Shown here piece after piece: positions 45,958 to 55,637 of a stretch of 64,000 nt of DNA. This stretch comes from Hypericum androsaemum (Eukaryota > Streptophyta > Magnoliopsida > Malpighiales > Hypericaceae), in NCBI GenBank assembly GCA_963995505.1, contig OZ023197.1, forward strand, positions 9,475,827 through 9,539,826. The letters run 5' to 3'. The position numbers were made by a program, and so were the translations under genes. Positions within the stretch are counted from its first letter, which is position 1; each line of letters opens with the position of its first letter. The notes beneath the pieces were generated by a model, which was not told where the DNA came from, did not search any database, and was given only the letters and a program-made list of their open reading frames with translations.

Positions 45958-47575
45958 CATTAGATAAAATATAATTTTTACTTTGTAAAAAAAAAAATTG
46001 CATGTCTAATCTAACGGATCTATATTGAAAAAAAGTAAGGAAAGAAACAAGTCTAATCTAACGGATGCCACCCCTTGCGAGGTGCCCCAGCGGAGAAACT
46101 TCCAACATGACAAGGCAAGTTACTTTTATTTTGTATTTTTAAATAAAAATTGGACATACAGGTCTAAGAAATTAACATTAATTCAAAATTAAACCTTAAA
46201 AAACCAAAAAAAAAGTCTTCCATTGCACGAAAAAAATCTTAATACCCAGCCCATGGATATCTTGCATCTCGAGATGAGATCCAAGAACTAGAAGAGGCCA
46301 ACGGTGAGTATTGGAAGATTTCCTCCACAATACCGAACCTTCCTTATGAACTTATTGGTTTAGCAGGTACTGTTGGTTTCAATCAGTAGGTGAAATAAAA
46401 ATATGAAAATTCTATCACTCAAAAGAACATGAAAAATCTTCGTTTTGTGGGTTTATACTTATTTTTGGGATGGGGAATGGTAGCTGGAATTTGATAAATT
46501 TGTTAAAATTTTGGTAATCGGTAGTTCGGGATCGATAAAATGGTATTCTTTTTTTTGAAAGGTAGTAAAACAGTATCTAGTAATCAATTCGGTAAGAATT
46601 TTTTAAAAAATTTGGTAAATGTCAATATTCAGAAATTTTTAATAAATACAGGAGTTTTACCAAATATACCAAAAGGCTAATTTACCAAAATATTAATAAG
46701 TATGTAAGCCAAATATAATTAATTTACCGAAAGTCGATGCTCCAAATTATAATTAATTAATTATAGTCAGTTTCTTTGTTCGTCAATATAGATTTTTTTT
46801 AAATGTAAAATTTGTATTACTCTGAGAAAAGTTATACCTTGAATACCAAAGGTTCAAGTCCCCACATATACATATCTAAAATATTCAGATCTTCCTTTGT
46901 TGTCCTAAAAATCCCACCTTAGAAATTATAGCACCTAAGAAAAATTTCATCCTAGAAATTATAGCGCCCAAAAAACTCCTAAAATATCACCTAAGTTCAA
47001 AGAAGTCTGGTATCTCAAACTCCTTAATGGTGAAAAAAAATCTCCCACCCTATCAATGGAAGGAGTCACCGCCTGATGACAGCAGCCTTAATAGCTTTAA
47101 GCAGGTCAGGCATGCTACCATTCCAACGAGCAATTAGAGCGTGTATAGTTGCCGGACCTTCTTGCAAAGGTCTTTAGAAGCCTCGTCAACACGTTGATCA
47201 TTTTTCGTGAATAAATCCTCCATACACTTTGTAAGATATATCTTAATTGAGTTAGATCTTGAATACACTTTCCTTAAGGAATGCTTCATGTCTTTGCAGG
47301 AACTAGCAGCTTTACTCGTCGATATAGGTATTATACTAATTATACATGATGGACTGCTTGTTTGGCTTGAATTTTTATTCGTTGGAACTATGTTATGGAT
47401 TAAATGATGAATTATAATTTTTTCAAACCTAGTCCATCCGTGTTAAATACTTATTAGAAGAGTTGTCACTTTTTAAAATCACATTCTGTTCAAGATCAAA
47501 ATTGTTAGGTATTTTTAGCATTTCGATATTTTGGATCGTCAAATACCGAATATATTCTCCTAAGTGCACACTGTA
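45958..47575. repeat. Spacer block S2
   Basis: Second copy of S1, truncated at its left end (joins at TTAGATAAAATATAATTTTTAC). It precedes GDSL unit R3 just as S1 precedes R2. Confidence 0.87.
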
Positions 47576-47775
47576 CGAGATCCTTTTTGGTTGATTTTTC
47601 TTTTGGTCAAGGGAGTTAGACAATATTCTAATAAGGGGGTTGGATTGGGTACGGAGTGAAGGAATTGATTCCGTACGGTTTGGACTGAACGGGGACCGCA
47701 GCGGCAAGCGCATGTATGTGATAATGGCAAACGCAGTTATGTGATAATGGCAAGTGCAGTTATGTGATAATGACA

Positions 47776-48160
47776 TGTTGGGATTGGCGAGCAAGTGGAG
47801 TTGGCGATCGCCAATTTGCTTGCGATCGCAAGTACCCAATTACAGAGAATTGGTTTTGCGGGCAACTAGCGATCGCTAGTTAACTGGCGATCGCTAGTCC
47901 CCACCGAACAGTTTTTTCCTGTTTTGACTCGACTCTTGTTTCGGACTCCTAATTTGACCTAGATAGATTTCTTGTACACCAAGGGTTCGTCTATTATATA
48001 AAGACGTGTTACCCTATGGTTAGATATAGCTTTGTGACTCGGATCCATCAATAAAAGTTCTCCTTTCTCACCGTGGACGTAGGCATTAGGCCGAACCACG
48101 TAATTCTCTTGTTCCGTGTTCTTTGTGCGATCTTGTTCTCTAGTTGCTGAATTCATAACA
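47776..48160 (+). repeat. 5' LTR of the copia element
   Basis: 385 bp. The U3 end carries four GCGATCGC cores within 100 bp (47801-47898), each in a longer palindrome. A TATA-like ATTATATAAAG lies near 47995. Confidence 0.93.
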
Positions 48161-48162
48161 AG

Positions 48163-48174
48163 TGGTATCAGAGC
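48163..48174 (+). promoter_or_regulatory. Primer-binding site of the copia element
   Basis: TGGTATCAGAGC, complementary to the 3' end of plant initiator tRNA-Met, 2 bp after the LTR. This is the standard copia arrangement. Confidence 0.9.
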
Positions 48175-48186
48175 TTGGGTTGGAGG

Positions 48187-49881
48187 ATGACGGACGGCGC
48201 GAAGTTTGCTCTTGTGAAATTCGATGGTTCTTCGAATTTCGGGTTATGGCAAAGGCGTGTCAAGGATCTCCTCGTGCATCAAGGGATGGTCATCGCGCTC
48301 TCGGAGAAGAAGCCCGAGAAGATGGAGGAGCAAGAGTGGAAGGAGATGGGGGCCAAGGCGGTGGCGACAATTCGCTTGTGCTTGGCGGATGATGTGATGT
48401 ATCACGTCATGGATGAGGAGTCACCAGCTGAGGTATGGAAGAAATTGGAGGCAAGGTATATGTCTAAGTCTTTGTCGAACAAGCTTTATCTTAAGCAAAG
48501 ATTGTACGGGCTCAAGATGAATGAGGGCTCGGATTTGAGCCAACACATTAATGGTTTCAGTCAACTTGTGAGTGACTTGAGAAAGGTTGATGTGAAGTTC
48601 GAGGAAGAAGACAAGGCATTGTTGCTGCTGAATTCTTTACCTGGCTCCTACGAAAATTTAGTTACAACTCTAACTTGGGGAAAGGAGTCCCTGGTGTTGG
48701 AAGATATCACAAGTGCTCTGCTAGGGTTTCATCAAAGAAGAAAAAATGGCGATGAACAAGCGGAAGGGCTGGTTGTGAGGGGTAGCCATGGTAATCGTAG
48801 TGGAGCAAAAGACGGGAAGGGATCCAAGTCGTGGTCAAGGAGGTTCAAGGGAAATTGCTTCGAGTGCGGAGAAAAAGGGCACGTGAAGAAGGATTGTCCA
48901 AGAAGAACTCGGGATCGCGAGGAAAAAGGATCAGGTTCCGTGAATGTGGCCTCACATTCGGACGGGTCAGATGGTGATCTTCTTTCTGTTTTGTCAAGTC
49001 CAAAGCATTCTGTTTCCTGGATTTTGGATAGCGCTTGCTCTTTCCACATGACGCCCAAGAGAGGGTGGTTCGACACCTACAAGTTCGTTGATTCAGGTAT
49101 GGTGACTATGGGTGATGGTTCTACTTGTAGAATTGCTGGCATAGGTGATATCCGAATTAAGATGTGGGATGGTGTTGAGAGAAAATTGTGTGGGGTTAGG
49201 CATGTTCCAAAGTTAGAGAGGAATTTGATCTCGTTAGGAGCCTTGGATTATAGTGGGTACAACTATAATGTTGTAGGCGGGCTAATGGAGGTGGAGAAGG
49301 ATGCTGTGGTGGTGATGAAGGGTGAAAGGAATGCTAGAAACACCTACAGGTTAGTGGGGAACACGGTTGTAGGTGGAGTCACCTCGTTGGGTTCTGATAG
49401 AGGGGAGAAAAGCTCTTGTGTGATGGAGCAAAAGCTTGACATGAATGGTTTGAGTAGAGTTGAGATTCGCAAAGACAAAGTTAGCAAGTTCCCGCTATGG
49501 TTGTCTAAAAGGACGTGCACGTCAAAGGTGTTGGGTAGATTTTGCATGGGGAATGCGAAGCCGTTGGTAGCACCACGGGCGAATCAGGTATCTCACTCAA
49601 GGCCGAACGGTGGAGTTCGTGGCATGTCGAGGGTTCTACTTGGTGGAACAAAAGGTTGCCCTTTGTATGCTATGGCACGTAGCATTGGTTTGAGGCAAGA
49701 AGGTCCAGCGAAAAAGCAGTTCGAGGTTGCGGAGTATGGGATTGACCGGAAAATAGAGAGCGCATCTATTGGTCATAAGTTTGCTTCAGCAGGTGGACTT
49801 GCTAGTTGGGGTTCGATGGAGATTGGAGGAAAGACGCCAAGCAAGCTCGGAAGCTCGAGCTTGGGGGCTAGCTCTAAGTGA
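48187..49881 (+). CDS. Copia gag-protease fused to RT/RNase H remnants
   Basis: The first ATG in frame is 48187, giving 564 residues. Order: gag (KFDGSSNFGLWQRRVKDLLV, LYLKQRLYGLKMNEGSDLSQ, LLLNSLPGSYENL), CCHC knuckle CFECGEKGHVKKDC (residues ~228-241), and aspartic protease WILDSACSFHMTP, where DSA stands in the active-site triplet more often seen as DSG. After the gag-pre-integrase-like RNTYRLVGNTVVGG the frame jumps: VLGRFCMGNAKPLVAP and MSRVLLGGTKGCPLYAM resemble the C-terminal part of copia reverse transcriptase, and FASAGGLASWGSM the start of RNase H. Integrase and the RT core are absent. The frame stays open across the junctions to TGA at 49881, so a shortened polyprotein could be made. 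Assignment of the tail is by motif only. Confidence 0.85.
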   Translation: MTDGAKFALVKFDGSSNFGLWQRRVKDLLVHQGMVIALSEKKPEKMEEQEWKEMGAKAVATIRLCLADDVMYHVMDEESPAEVWKKLEARYMSKSLSNKLYLKQRLYGLKMNEGSDLSQHINGFSQLVSDLRKVDVKFEEEDKALLLLNSLPGSYENLVTTLTWGKESLVLEDITSALLGFHQRRKNGDEQAEGLVVRGSHGNRSGAKDGKGSKSWSRRFKGNCFECGEKGHVKKDCPRRTRDREEKGSGSVNVASHSDGSDGDLLSVLSSPKHSVSWILDSACSFHMTPKRGWFDTYKFVDSGMVTMGDGSTCRIAGIGDIRIKMWDGVERKLCGVRHVPKLERNLISLGALDYSGYNYNVVGGLMEVEKDAVVVMKGERNARNTYRLVGNTVVGGVTSLGSDRGEKSSCVMEQKLDMNGLSRVEIRKDKVSKFPLWLSKRTCTSKVLGRFCMGNAKPLVAPRANQVSHSRPNGGVRGMSRVLLGGTKGCPLYAMARSIGLRQEGPAKKQFEVAEYGIDRKIESASIGHKFASAGGLASWGSMEIGGKTPSKLGSSSLGASSK

Positions 49882-50085
49882 TTGAACGAAAAAGGTGGTG
49901 AGAAAGTTGAGATGGTCTTATTGGTGGTGCTGTATCTATGGTGCGAGGTGGAGTAGGTAGAGTCGTTTGGTTTTGCAAGATCTCATGGTTCTTCATGGGG
50001 CGGTGTCTCATCAAGGTGGAGTTTGTTGAAGTACGGGTGGAGCGTCATGGTTCTTCACGGGATGACTTCTCGCCAAGCTGGAGAT

Positions 50086-50470
50086 TGTTGGGATTGGCAA
50101 GCAAGTGGAGTTGGCGATCGCCAACTTGCTTGCGATCGCAAGTACCCAATTACAGAGAATTGGTTTTGCGGGCAACTAGCGATCGCTAGTTAACTGGCGA
50201 TCGCTAGTCCCCGCCGAACAGTTTTTTCCTGTTTTGACTCGACTCTTGTTTCGGACTCCTAATTTGACCTAGATAGATTTCTTGTACACCAAGGGTTCGT
50301 CTATTATATAAAGACGTGTTACCCTATGGTTAGATATAGCTTTGTGACTCGGATCCATCAATAAAAGTTCTCCTTTCTCACCGTGGACGTAGGCATTAGG
50401 CCGAACCACGTAATTCTCTTGTTCCGTGTTCTTTGTGCGATCTTGTTCTCTAGTTGCTGAATTCATAACA
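50086..50470 (+). repeat. 3' LTR of the copia element
   Basis: 385 bp, with three differences seen from the 5' LTR (GGCAAGC for GGCGAGC, CCAACTT for CCAATTT, CCCGCCG for CCCACCG), followed by the TGACA duplication. Confidence 0.93.
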
Positions 50471-51403
50471 TGACATTTGTTTTTGTGAAAATGGCAAGTC
50501 CCCGTTGATGATAATGGCACACATAGTTTTTTTCATTTTGGTCCCTCATATTTTAGCATTTTTACCAAAAGGTCACACTGGCACGCACTGTTATGTGATA
50601 CTGGCATGCGCAGTTAAGTGATAATGGCATTTGTACCCGGCCTGTGTTTGTGTATATTTTTTTCATTTTGGTCCCCGTATTTTAGCACATTTATAAAAAA
50701 GTTCCCGCGTGTCTTCATTCCAAACGGTTCGGAATAGTGGCATTCGTACCCAATCCATACCCTCTAATAAGTGTTACTTTGATAAATTTATCTAAGTTGT
50801 CTTCCTTTGGGATATTGTGAGAAATAATAGAATTTTACTTATTAAAAAAAATTGCACATCGTATTTTTTTCCTTAAAAAAATATGAAAGAGCCGGCAAAG
50901 CAAAGAAGGAAGCATACCTATGTTTTTTTATAAGTCAAATTTATTTCGTTATAAGTATAAGTACATATTTACAGCTCATAAGTATGAATCTTCCATCACT
51001 AAATTGCAACCACATTCTCGTAAAAATTTTGTAGAAAACCCTCGATAGGAAAAAGATACCGTTAACGACCGTCCAGTGACAACTATTTTCTGTAATTTAT
51101 CGCTTTTTAATTTCATGAATTTTCTTTTTTCAGGAGAGCTTTAAAATATTGGAATATATGGAAATTAAGAAAGGGAATGGGTCGTCTCATGAAATTGGTG
51201 TATATTGCAAAACGGAGCCTAGCACGGGATATTGCTCTCCCTTTTTCTTTTAGGAATTTTTCCTTTTTAGGACAAAGACAATATTAAAGTGTTTCTCTAT
51301 TAAAAATATATATGATTTTATCTTTATTTTTCTCTAAACTAGCTGCTACACGAGAGTCATAACATTATTTAGGAATATGTTTTCCCTTATTCGAGACACA
51401 TGA

Positions 51404-51583
51404 ATGCACTATGACGTGGTTATGACTTGGTTAATATTCCAAGATCTTATATAGTTTGTATATCTTGATAAAGATTATCTTTAGATGTATTTTTTCTATT
51501 TGTGAGTTTCGAACTCGATATCTTTATCACAATATGCAATAGAATATTAGGTCGATACAAGTCATAACCATGTCATAGTGCAT
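51404..51583. mobile_element. Small MITE in the GDSL3 5' flank
   Basis: Copy of the element at 28174-28353 in the matching position, with ATGCACTATGACGTGG and CCATGTCATAGTGCAT ends. Confidence 0.65.
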
Positions 51584-51893
51584 AATTGATGTGTCAAGGC
51601 AGCGATTATACAGCTGAAATAATATAGCTCGCCTAGTTAGGATGTGAAAACTTATATAAGGTTACCTTCTTTTTCGAAATACAAGATTATTCTATTACCC
51701 CAAATAGATAATAATTAGAAGTGAGACATACCCCGATGCACACGTGGAATCCGACATCGAATTATCTAGTTTCACGCAGCTTCCTTCATGACCAAAAAAT
51801 AATAATTTCTTACCAACTTTGGCACCTCCATGAAGGCGTATATAATAAGACTAATCCCCTTGATAATAAATCACACAAAAACAAAATCGAATC

Positions 51894-52447
51894 ATGGCAG
51901 CTAAATTCTCCGGCATTAATCTCTCTCTCTTGGTTCTTATAATAATCTGTTTAACCGGCCTATCAAATGCCAGGATCCTAATGCAAGAAATATCCACAAC
52001 CAAATTCCCAGCCCTGATAGCTTTAGGGGACTCAACCTTAGATACGGGCAATAACAACTACATCCTTTCCCTTCACCGTAGCAACTTCAAACCCTATGGC
52101 ATCAATTTCCCCAACCACGTCCCTACAGGTACTCTATTTATGTCTCTTTCCTTTGCTTTAATTTTATCTTTTTTGATGCATTTTTTTGGTTTAACTCTTT
52201 GCAACTTTGTACCTCACGTGAAGTAAAGTTATATTATTTTTGTGTAAAACTATTCCGTTTATAATTTTTTTTCGGAATGTCTATAAGCTTCTTTACAACA
52301 TTAAAGACTTTACATCAATTTTTAGAAAACTTCTACTGGTAATCGAAAATTGCACTGCTACTGAATCAATGCTTACCTTTTCATAAATTTACAAATTTGT
52401 ACTGCTAATCGGCAATTGGGTGTTTTCCATATTCACATAGTTAATAA
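51894..52447 (+). pseudogene. GDSL esterase/lipase, copy 3 (exon 1 only)
   Basis: Exon 1 (51894-52128) is intact: signal sequence, [20 protein letters not shown] with the catalytic Ser, TLDTGNNN, and splice donor CCTACAG|GTACTC. Intron 1 follows as far as TTAATAAA at 52447, then spacer S3 begins, so exons 2-4 with the Asn, Asp and His residues are missing. The junction is a deletion or unequal-crossover point between GDSL intron 1 and the start of an S block. The promoter and TATA box are still present, so a truncated transcript is possible. Confidence 0.9.
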
Positions 52448-54365
52448 ACGCGTTCTCCGAGCTTTTTTTTACTGACTGGGCACTTGTCGTCCGGCGACAT
52501 GTTCCTTTGTTTTCTTAACGCATTCGTCATGTTCCAACTCGTGAGGAGTGATGAGACAAATCGTCTCCTTATATATTAATATCATGACGAAATGCTGTCC
52601 CAAACAACATATATGTATCTCAAGATATATAAACTGAGATTAGTGATAACATCTATCTAATTAGCACAGTCTTTTAGATAGATAATTATCTTTTTATCAT
52701 TTAGATGGCATGTATTCATGAGCATTATTTGGTGTAATAACTAGTAAATGAAACGATTTATTATTTTTGGATAAATATAATTTTACTTTGTTAAAAAAAT
52801 GGCATGTTCAATCTAACGGATCTATATTGAAAAAAAGTAAGGAAAGAAACAAGTCTAATCTGCTAGGTGCCCCAGCGGAGAAACTTCCCACATGACAAGG
52901 CAAGTTACTTTTATTTTTGTATTTTAAAATAAAAATTAGACATACAGGTCTAAGAAATTAACATTAATTCAAACTTAAACCTTAAAAAACCAAAAAAAAA
53001 AGTCTTACACTGCACGAAAAAAATCTAAATACCCTAGCCCATGGATATCTTGCATCTTGAGATGAGATCCAAGAACTAGAAGAGGCCAACGGTGAGTATT
53101 GGAAGATTTCCTCCTCAATACCGAACCTTCCCTATGAACTTATTGGTTTAGCAGGTGTTGTGGGTTTCAATCTGTAGGCGAAATAAAAATATGAAAATTC
53201 TATCACTCAAAAGAACATGAAAAATCTTCGTTTTGTGGGTTTATACTTATTTTTGGGATGGGCAATGCTAACTGGAATTTGACAAATTTGTTAAAATTTT
53301 GGTAATCGGTAGTTCGGGATCGGTAAAACGGTATTCTTTTTTTTTTGAAGGGTAATAAAACGGTATTCAATAATTAATTCGGTAAAATTTTAAAAAATAT
53401 TTTGGTAAATATAAGTATTTAGTAAATTTCAATAAATATCAGAGTTTTACCAAATATACCGAAAGGTTAATTTACCAAAATATTAATAAGTATGTAAGCC
53501 AAATATAATTAATTTACCGAAAGTCGATGCTCTAAATTATAATTAATTAATTATAGTTAGTTTCTTTGTTCGTCAATATAGGTTTTTTTAAAGGTAAAAT
53601 TTGTATTACTCTGAGAAAAGTTATACCTTGAATACCAAAGGTACAAGTCTCCAAATATACATATCTAAAAAATTCAGATCTTCCTTTGTTGTCTTTAAAA
53701 TCCCACACTAGAAATTATAGCACCTAAAAAAAATTTCATCTTAGAAATTATAGCGCATAGAAAACTCCTAAAATAGCACCTAAGTCAAAGTCATCTGGTA
53801 CCCAAAACTCCTTAATGGTGGAAAAAAGTCTCCCACCCTATCAATTGAAAGAGTCATCGCCTGATGGCAGCAGCCTTAATAGCTTTAAGCAGGTCAGGCA
53901 TGTTACCACTCCAACGAGCAATTAGAGCGTATATAGTGCGCCCGACCTTCATGCAAAGGTCTTTAGAAGCCTCGTCAACATGTTGATCATTTTTCGTGAA
54001 TAAATCCTCCGTACACTTTGTAAGATATATCTTGATTGAGTAAGATCTTGAATAAACTTTTCTTAAGCAATACTTCATGTCTTTGGACGAACTAGCAGCT
54101 TTACTCATCGATATTGTTATTATACTAATTATACAGGATGGACTACATGTTTGACTTGAATTTGTATTCGTTGGAACTATGTTATGGATTAAATGATGAA
54201 TTATAATTTTTTCAAACCTAGTCCATCCGTGTTAAATACTTATTAGAAGAGTTGTCACTTTTTAAAGTCACATTCTGTTCAAGATCGAAATTGTCAGGTA
54301 TTTTTAGCATTTCGGTATTCGGGATCGTCAAATACCAAATATATTCCCCTAGTTGGACACTGTAT
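52448..54365. repeat. Spacer block S3
   Basis: Third copy of S1 (starts CTCCGAGCTTTTTTTTACTG), more diverged than S2 from S1. Confidence 0.87.
53854..54108 (-). pseudogene. Unidentified gene fragment within spacer S3
   Basis: An 84-residue frame, MSKAASSSKDMKYCLRKVYS, then SIKIYLTKCTEDLFTKNDQH and GRTIYALIARWSGNMPDLLK, predicted mostly helical. The same sequence in S1 and S2 lacks the ATG and is broken. It resembles the last exon of a gene, carried along in the duplicated block. Family not recognised. Confidence 0.4.
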
Positions 54366-55147
54366 GATATCCTTTTTGGTTGGTTTTTCTTTTGATCAAG
54401 GGAGTTAGACAATATTCTAATAAGTATTACTTTGATAAATTTATCTAAGTTGTAACTAACTACCTTTGGGATATTTTGAGAAATAATACAATTTTACTTA
54501 TTTAAAAAAAATTGCACATCGTATTTTTTTCCTTAAAAAAAATATAAGAGCCGGCAAAGCAAAGATGGAAGCATGCCTATATTTTTTTATATGTCAAATT
54601 TATTTCATTATAAGTACATATTTACAGCTCATGAGTATGAATCTTCCATCACTAAATTGCAACCACATTCTCGTTAAAATCTTGTAGAAAACTCTCGATA
54701 GGAAAAAGATACCGTTAATGACCGTCCAGTGACAACTATTTTCTGTAATTTATCGCTTTCTAGTTTCATGAATTTTCTTTTTTCAGAAGAGCTTTAAAAT
54801 ATTGGAATATATGGAAATTAAGAAAGGGAATGGGTCGTCTCATGAAATTGGAGTATATTTTTTACGGATCATATGATTGTGGTAATAATGCGTTTCCACG
54901 TGGATTATGCTTTCTGTTTTTCCAGTTATGACGGTTGTAGATAGAGCGAATCTTGCAAAACGGAGCCTAGCACGGGATATTGCTCTCCCTTTTTCTTTTA
55001 GTAATTTTTCCTTTTTAGGACAAAGACAATATTAAAGTGTTTCTCTATTAAAAATTAATATGAATTTTTCTTTATTTTTCTGTAAACTACTGCTACACGA
55101 GAGAAACATTATTTAGGCATATATTTTCCCTTATTAGAGACACATGA

Positions 55148-55327
55148 ATGCACTATGACGTGGTTATGACTTGGTTAATATTCTAAAATCTTATATAGTT
55201 TGTATATCTTGAGAAAGATTATCTTTTGATGTATCTTTTCTATTTGTGAGATTCAAACTCGATATCTTTATCACGATATGCAATAGAATATTAGGTCGAT
55301 ACAAGTCATAACCATGTCATAGTGCAT
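55148..55327. mobile_element. Small MITE in the GDSL4 5' flank
   Basis: Same element as at 20823, 28174 and 51404, in the matching position. Confidence 0.65.
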
Positions 55328-55637
55328 AATTGATGTGTCAAGGCAACGATTATACAGCTGAAGTAATATAGCTCGTCTAGTTATGACGTGAAAACTTATA
55401 TAAGATTACCTTCTTTTTCGAAATACAAAATTATTCTATTACCCCAAATAGATAATAATTACAAGTGAGACCTACCCCGATGCACACGTGGAATCCGACA
55501 TTGAATTATCTAGTTTCATGCAGCTTCCTTGATGACCAAAAAAAGATAATTTCTTACCAACTTTGGCACCTCCATGAACGCGTATATAATAAGACTAATC
55601 CCCTTGATAATAAATCACACAAAAACAAAATCGAATC

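Larger units (their letters stand above)
47776..50470 (+). mobile_element. Ty1/copia retrotransposon, young, internally deleted
   Basis: Two 385-bp LTRs (47776-48160 and 50086-50470), each TGTTGGG...CATAACA, and a perfect 5-bp target duplication TGACA (47771-47775 and 50471-50475). The primer-binding site TGGTATCAGAGC follows the 5' LTR, and a short purine stretch (GGAGA) precedes the 3' LTR. I see three base differences between the LTRs, all in the first 150 bp. Only gag and protease are intact; integrase and most of reverse transcriptase and RNase H are missing. It therefore moves, if at all, with proteins from a relative. Nested inside a MITE, it is the most recent event in this unit. Confidence 0.95.
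47636..50762 (+). mobile_element. MITE, GGATTGGGTACGG family, split by a copia element
   Basis: Outer ends and the 9-bp duplication TCTAATAAG (47627-47635 and 50763-50771) are those of the R2 copy at 26989-27437, so both descend from one insertion. The MITE is interrupted at 47775 by the copia element, which duplicated TGACA. Confidence 0.9.
47575..52447. repeat. GDSL duplication unit R3, truncated
   Basis: Same order as R2: GAGATCCTTTTTGG start, MITE in the same TCTAATAAG site, 5' flank, GDSL exon 1. It ends abruptly within intron 1 at about 52447 (TTAATAAA|CGCGTTCTCCGAG), where spacer S3 begins. A ~100-bp deletion in the 5' flank removed a CCACGTGG element. Confidence 0.87.

Noticed and set aside
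48175..48186. Start of the copia frame at 48175
   Set aside because: The codon there is TTG inside the primer-binding region; the first ATG in frame is 48187.
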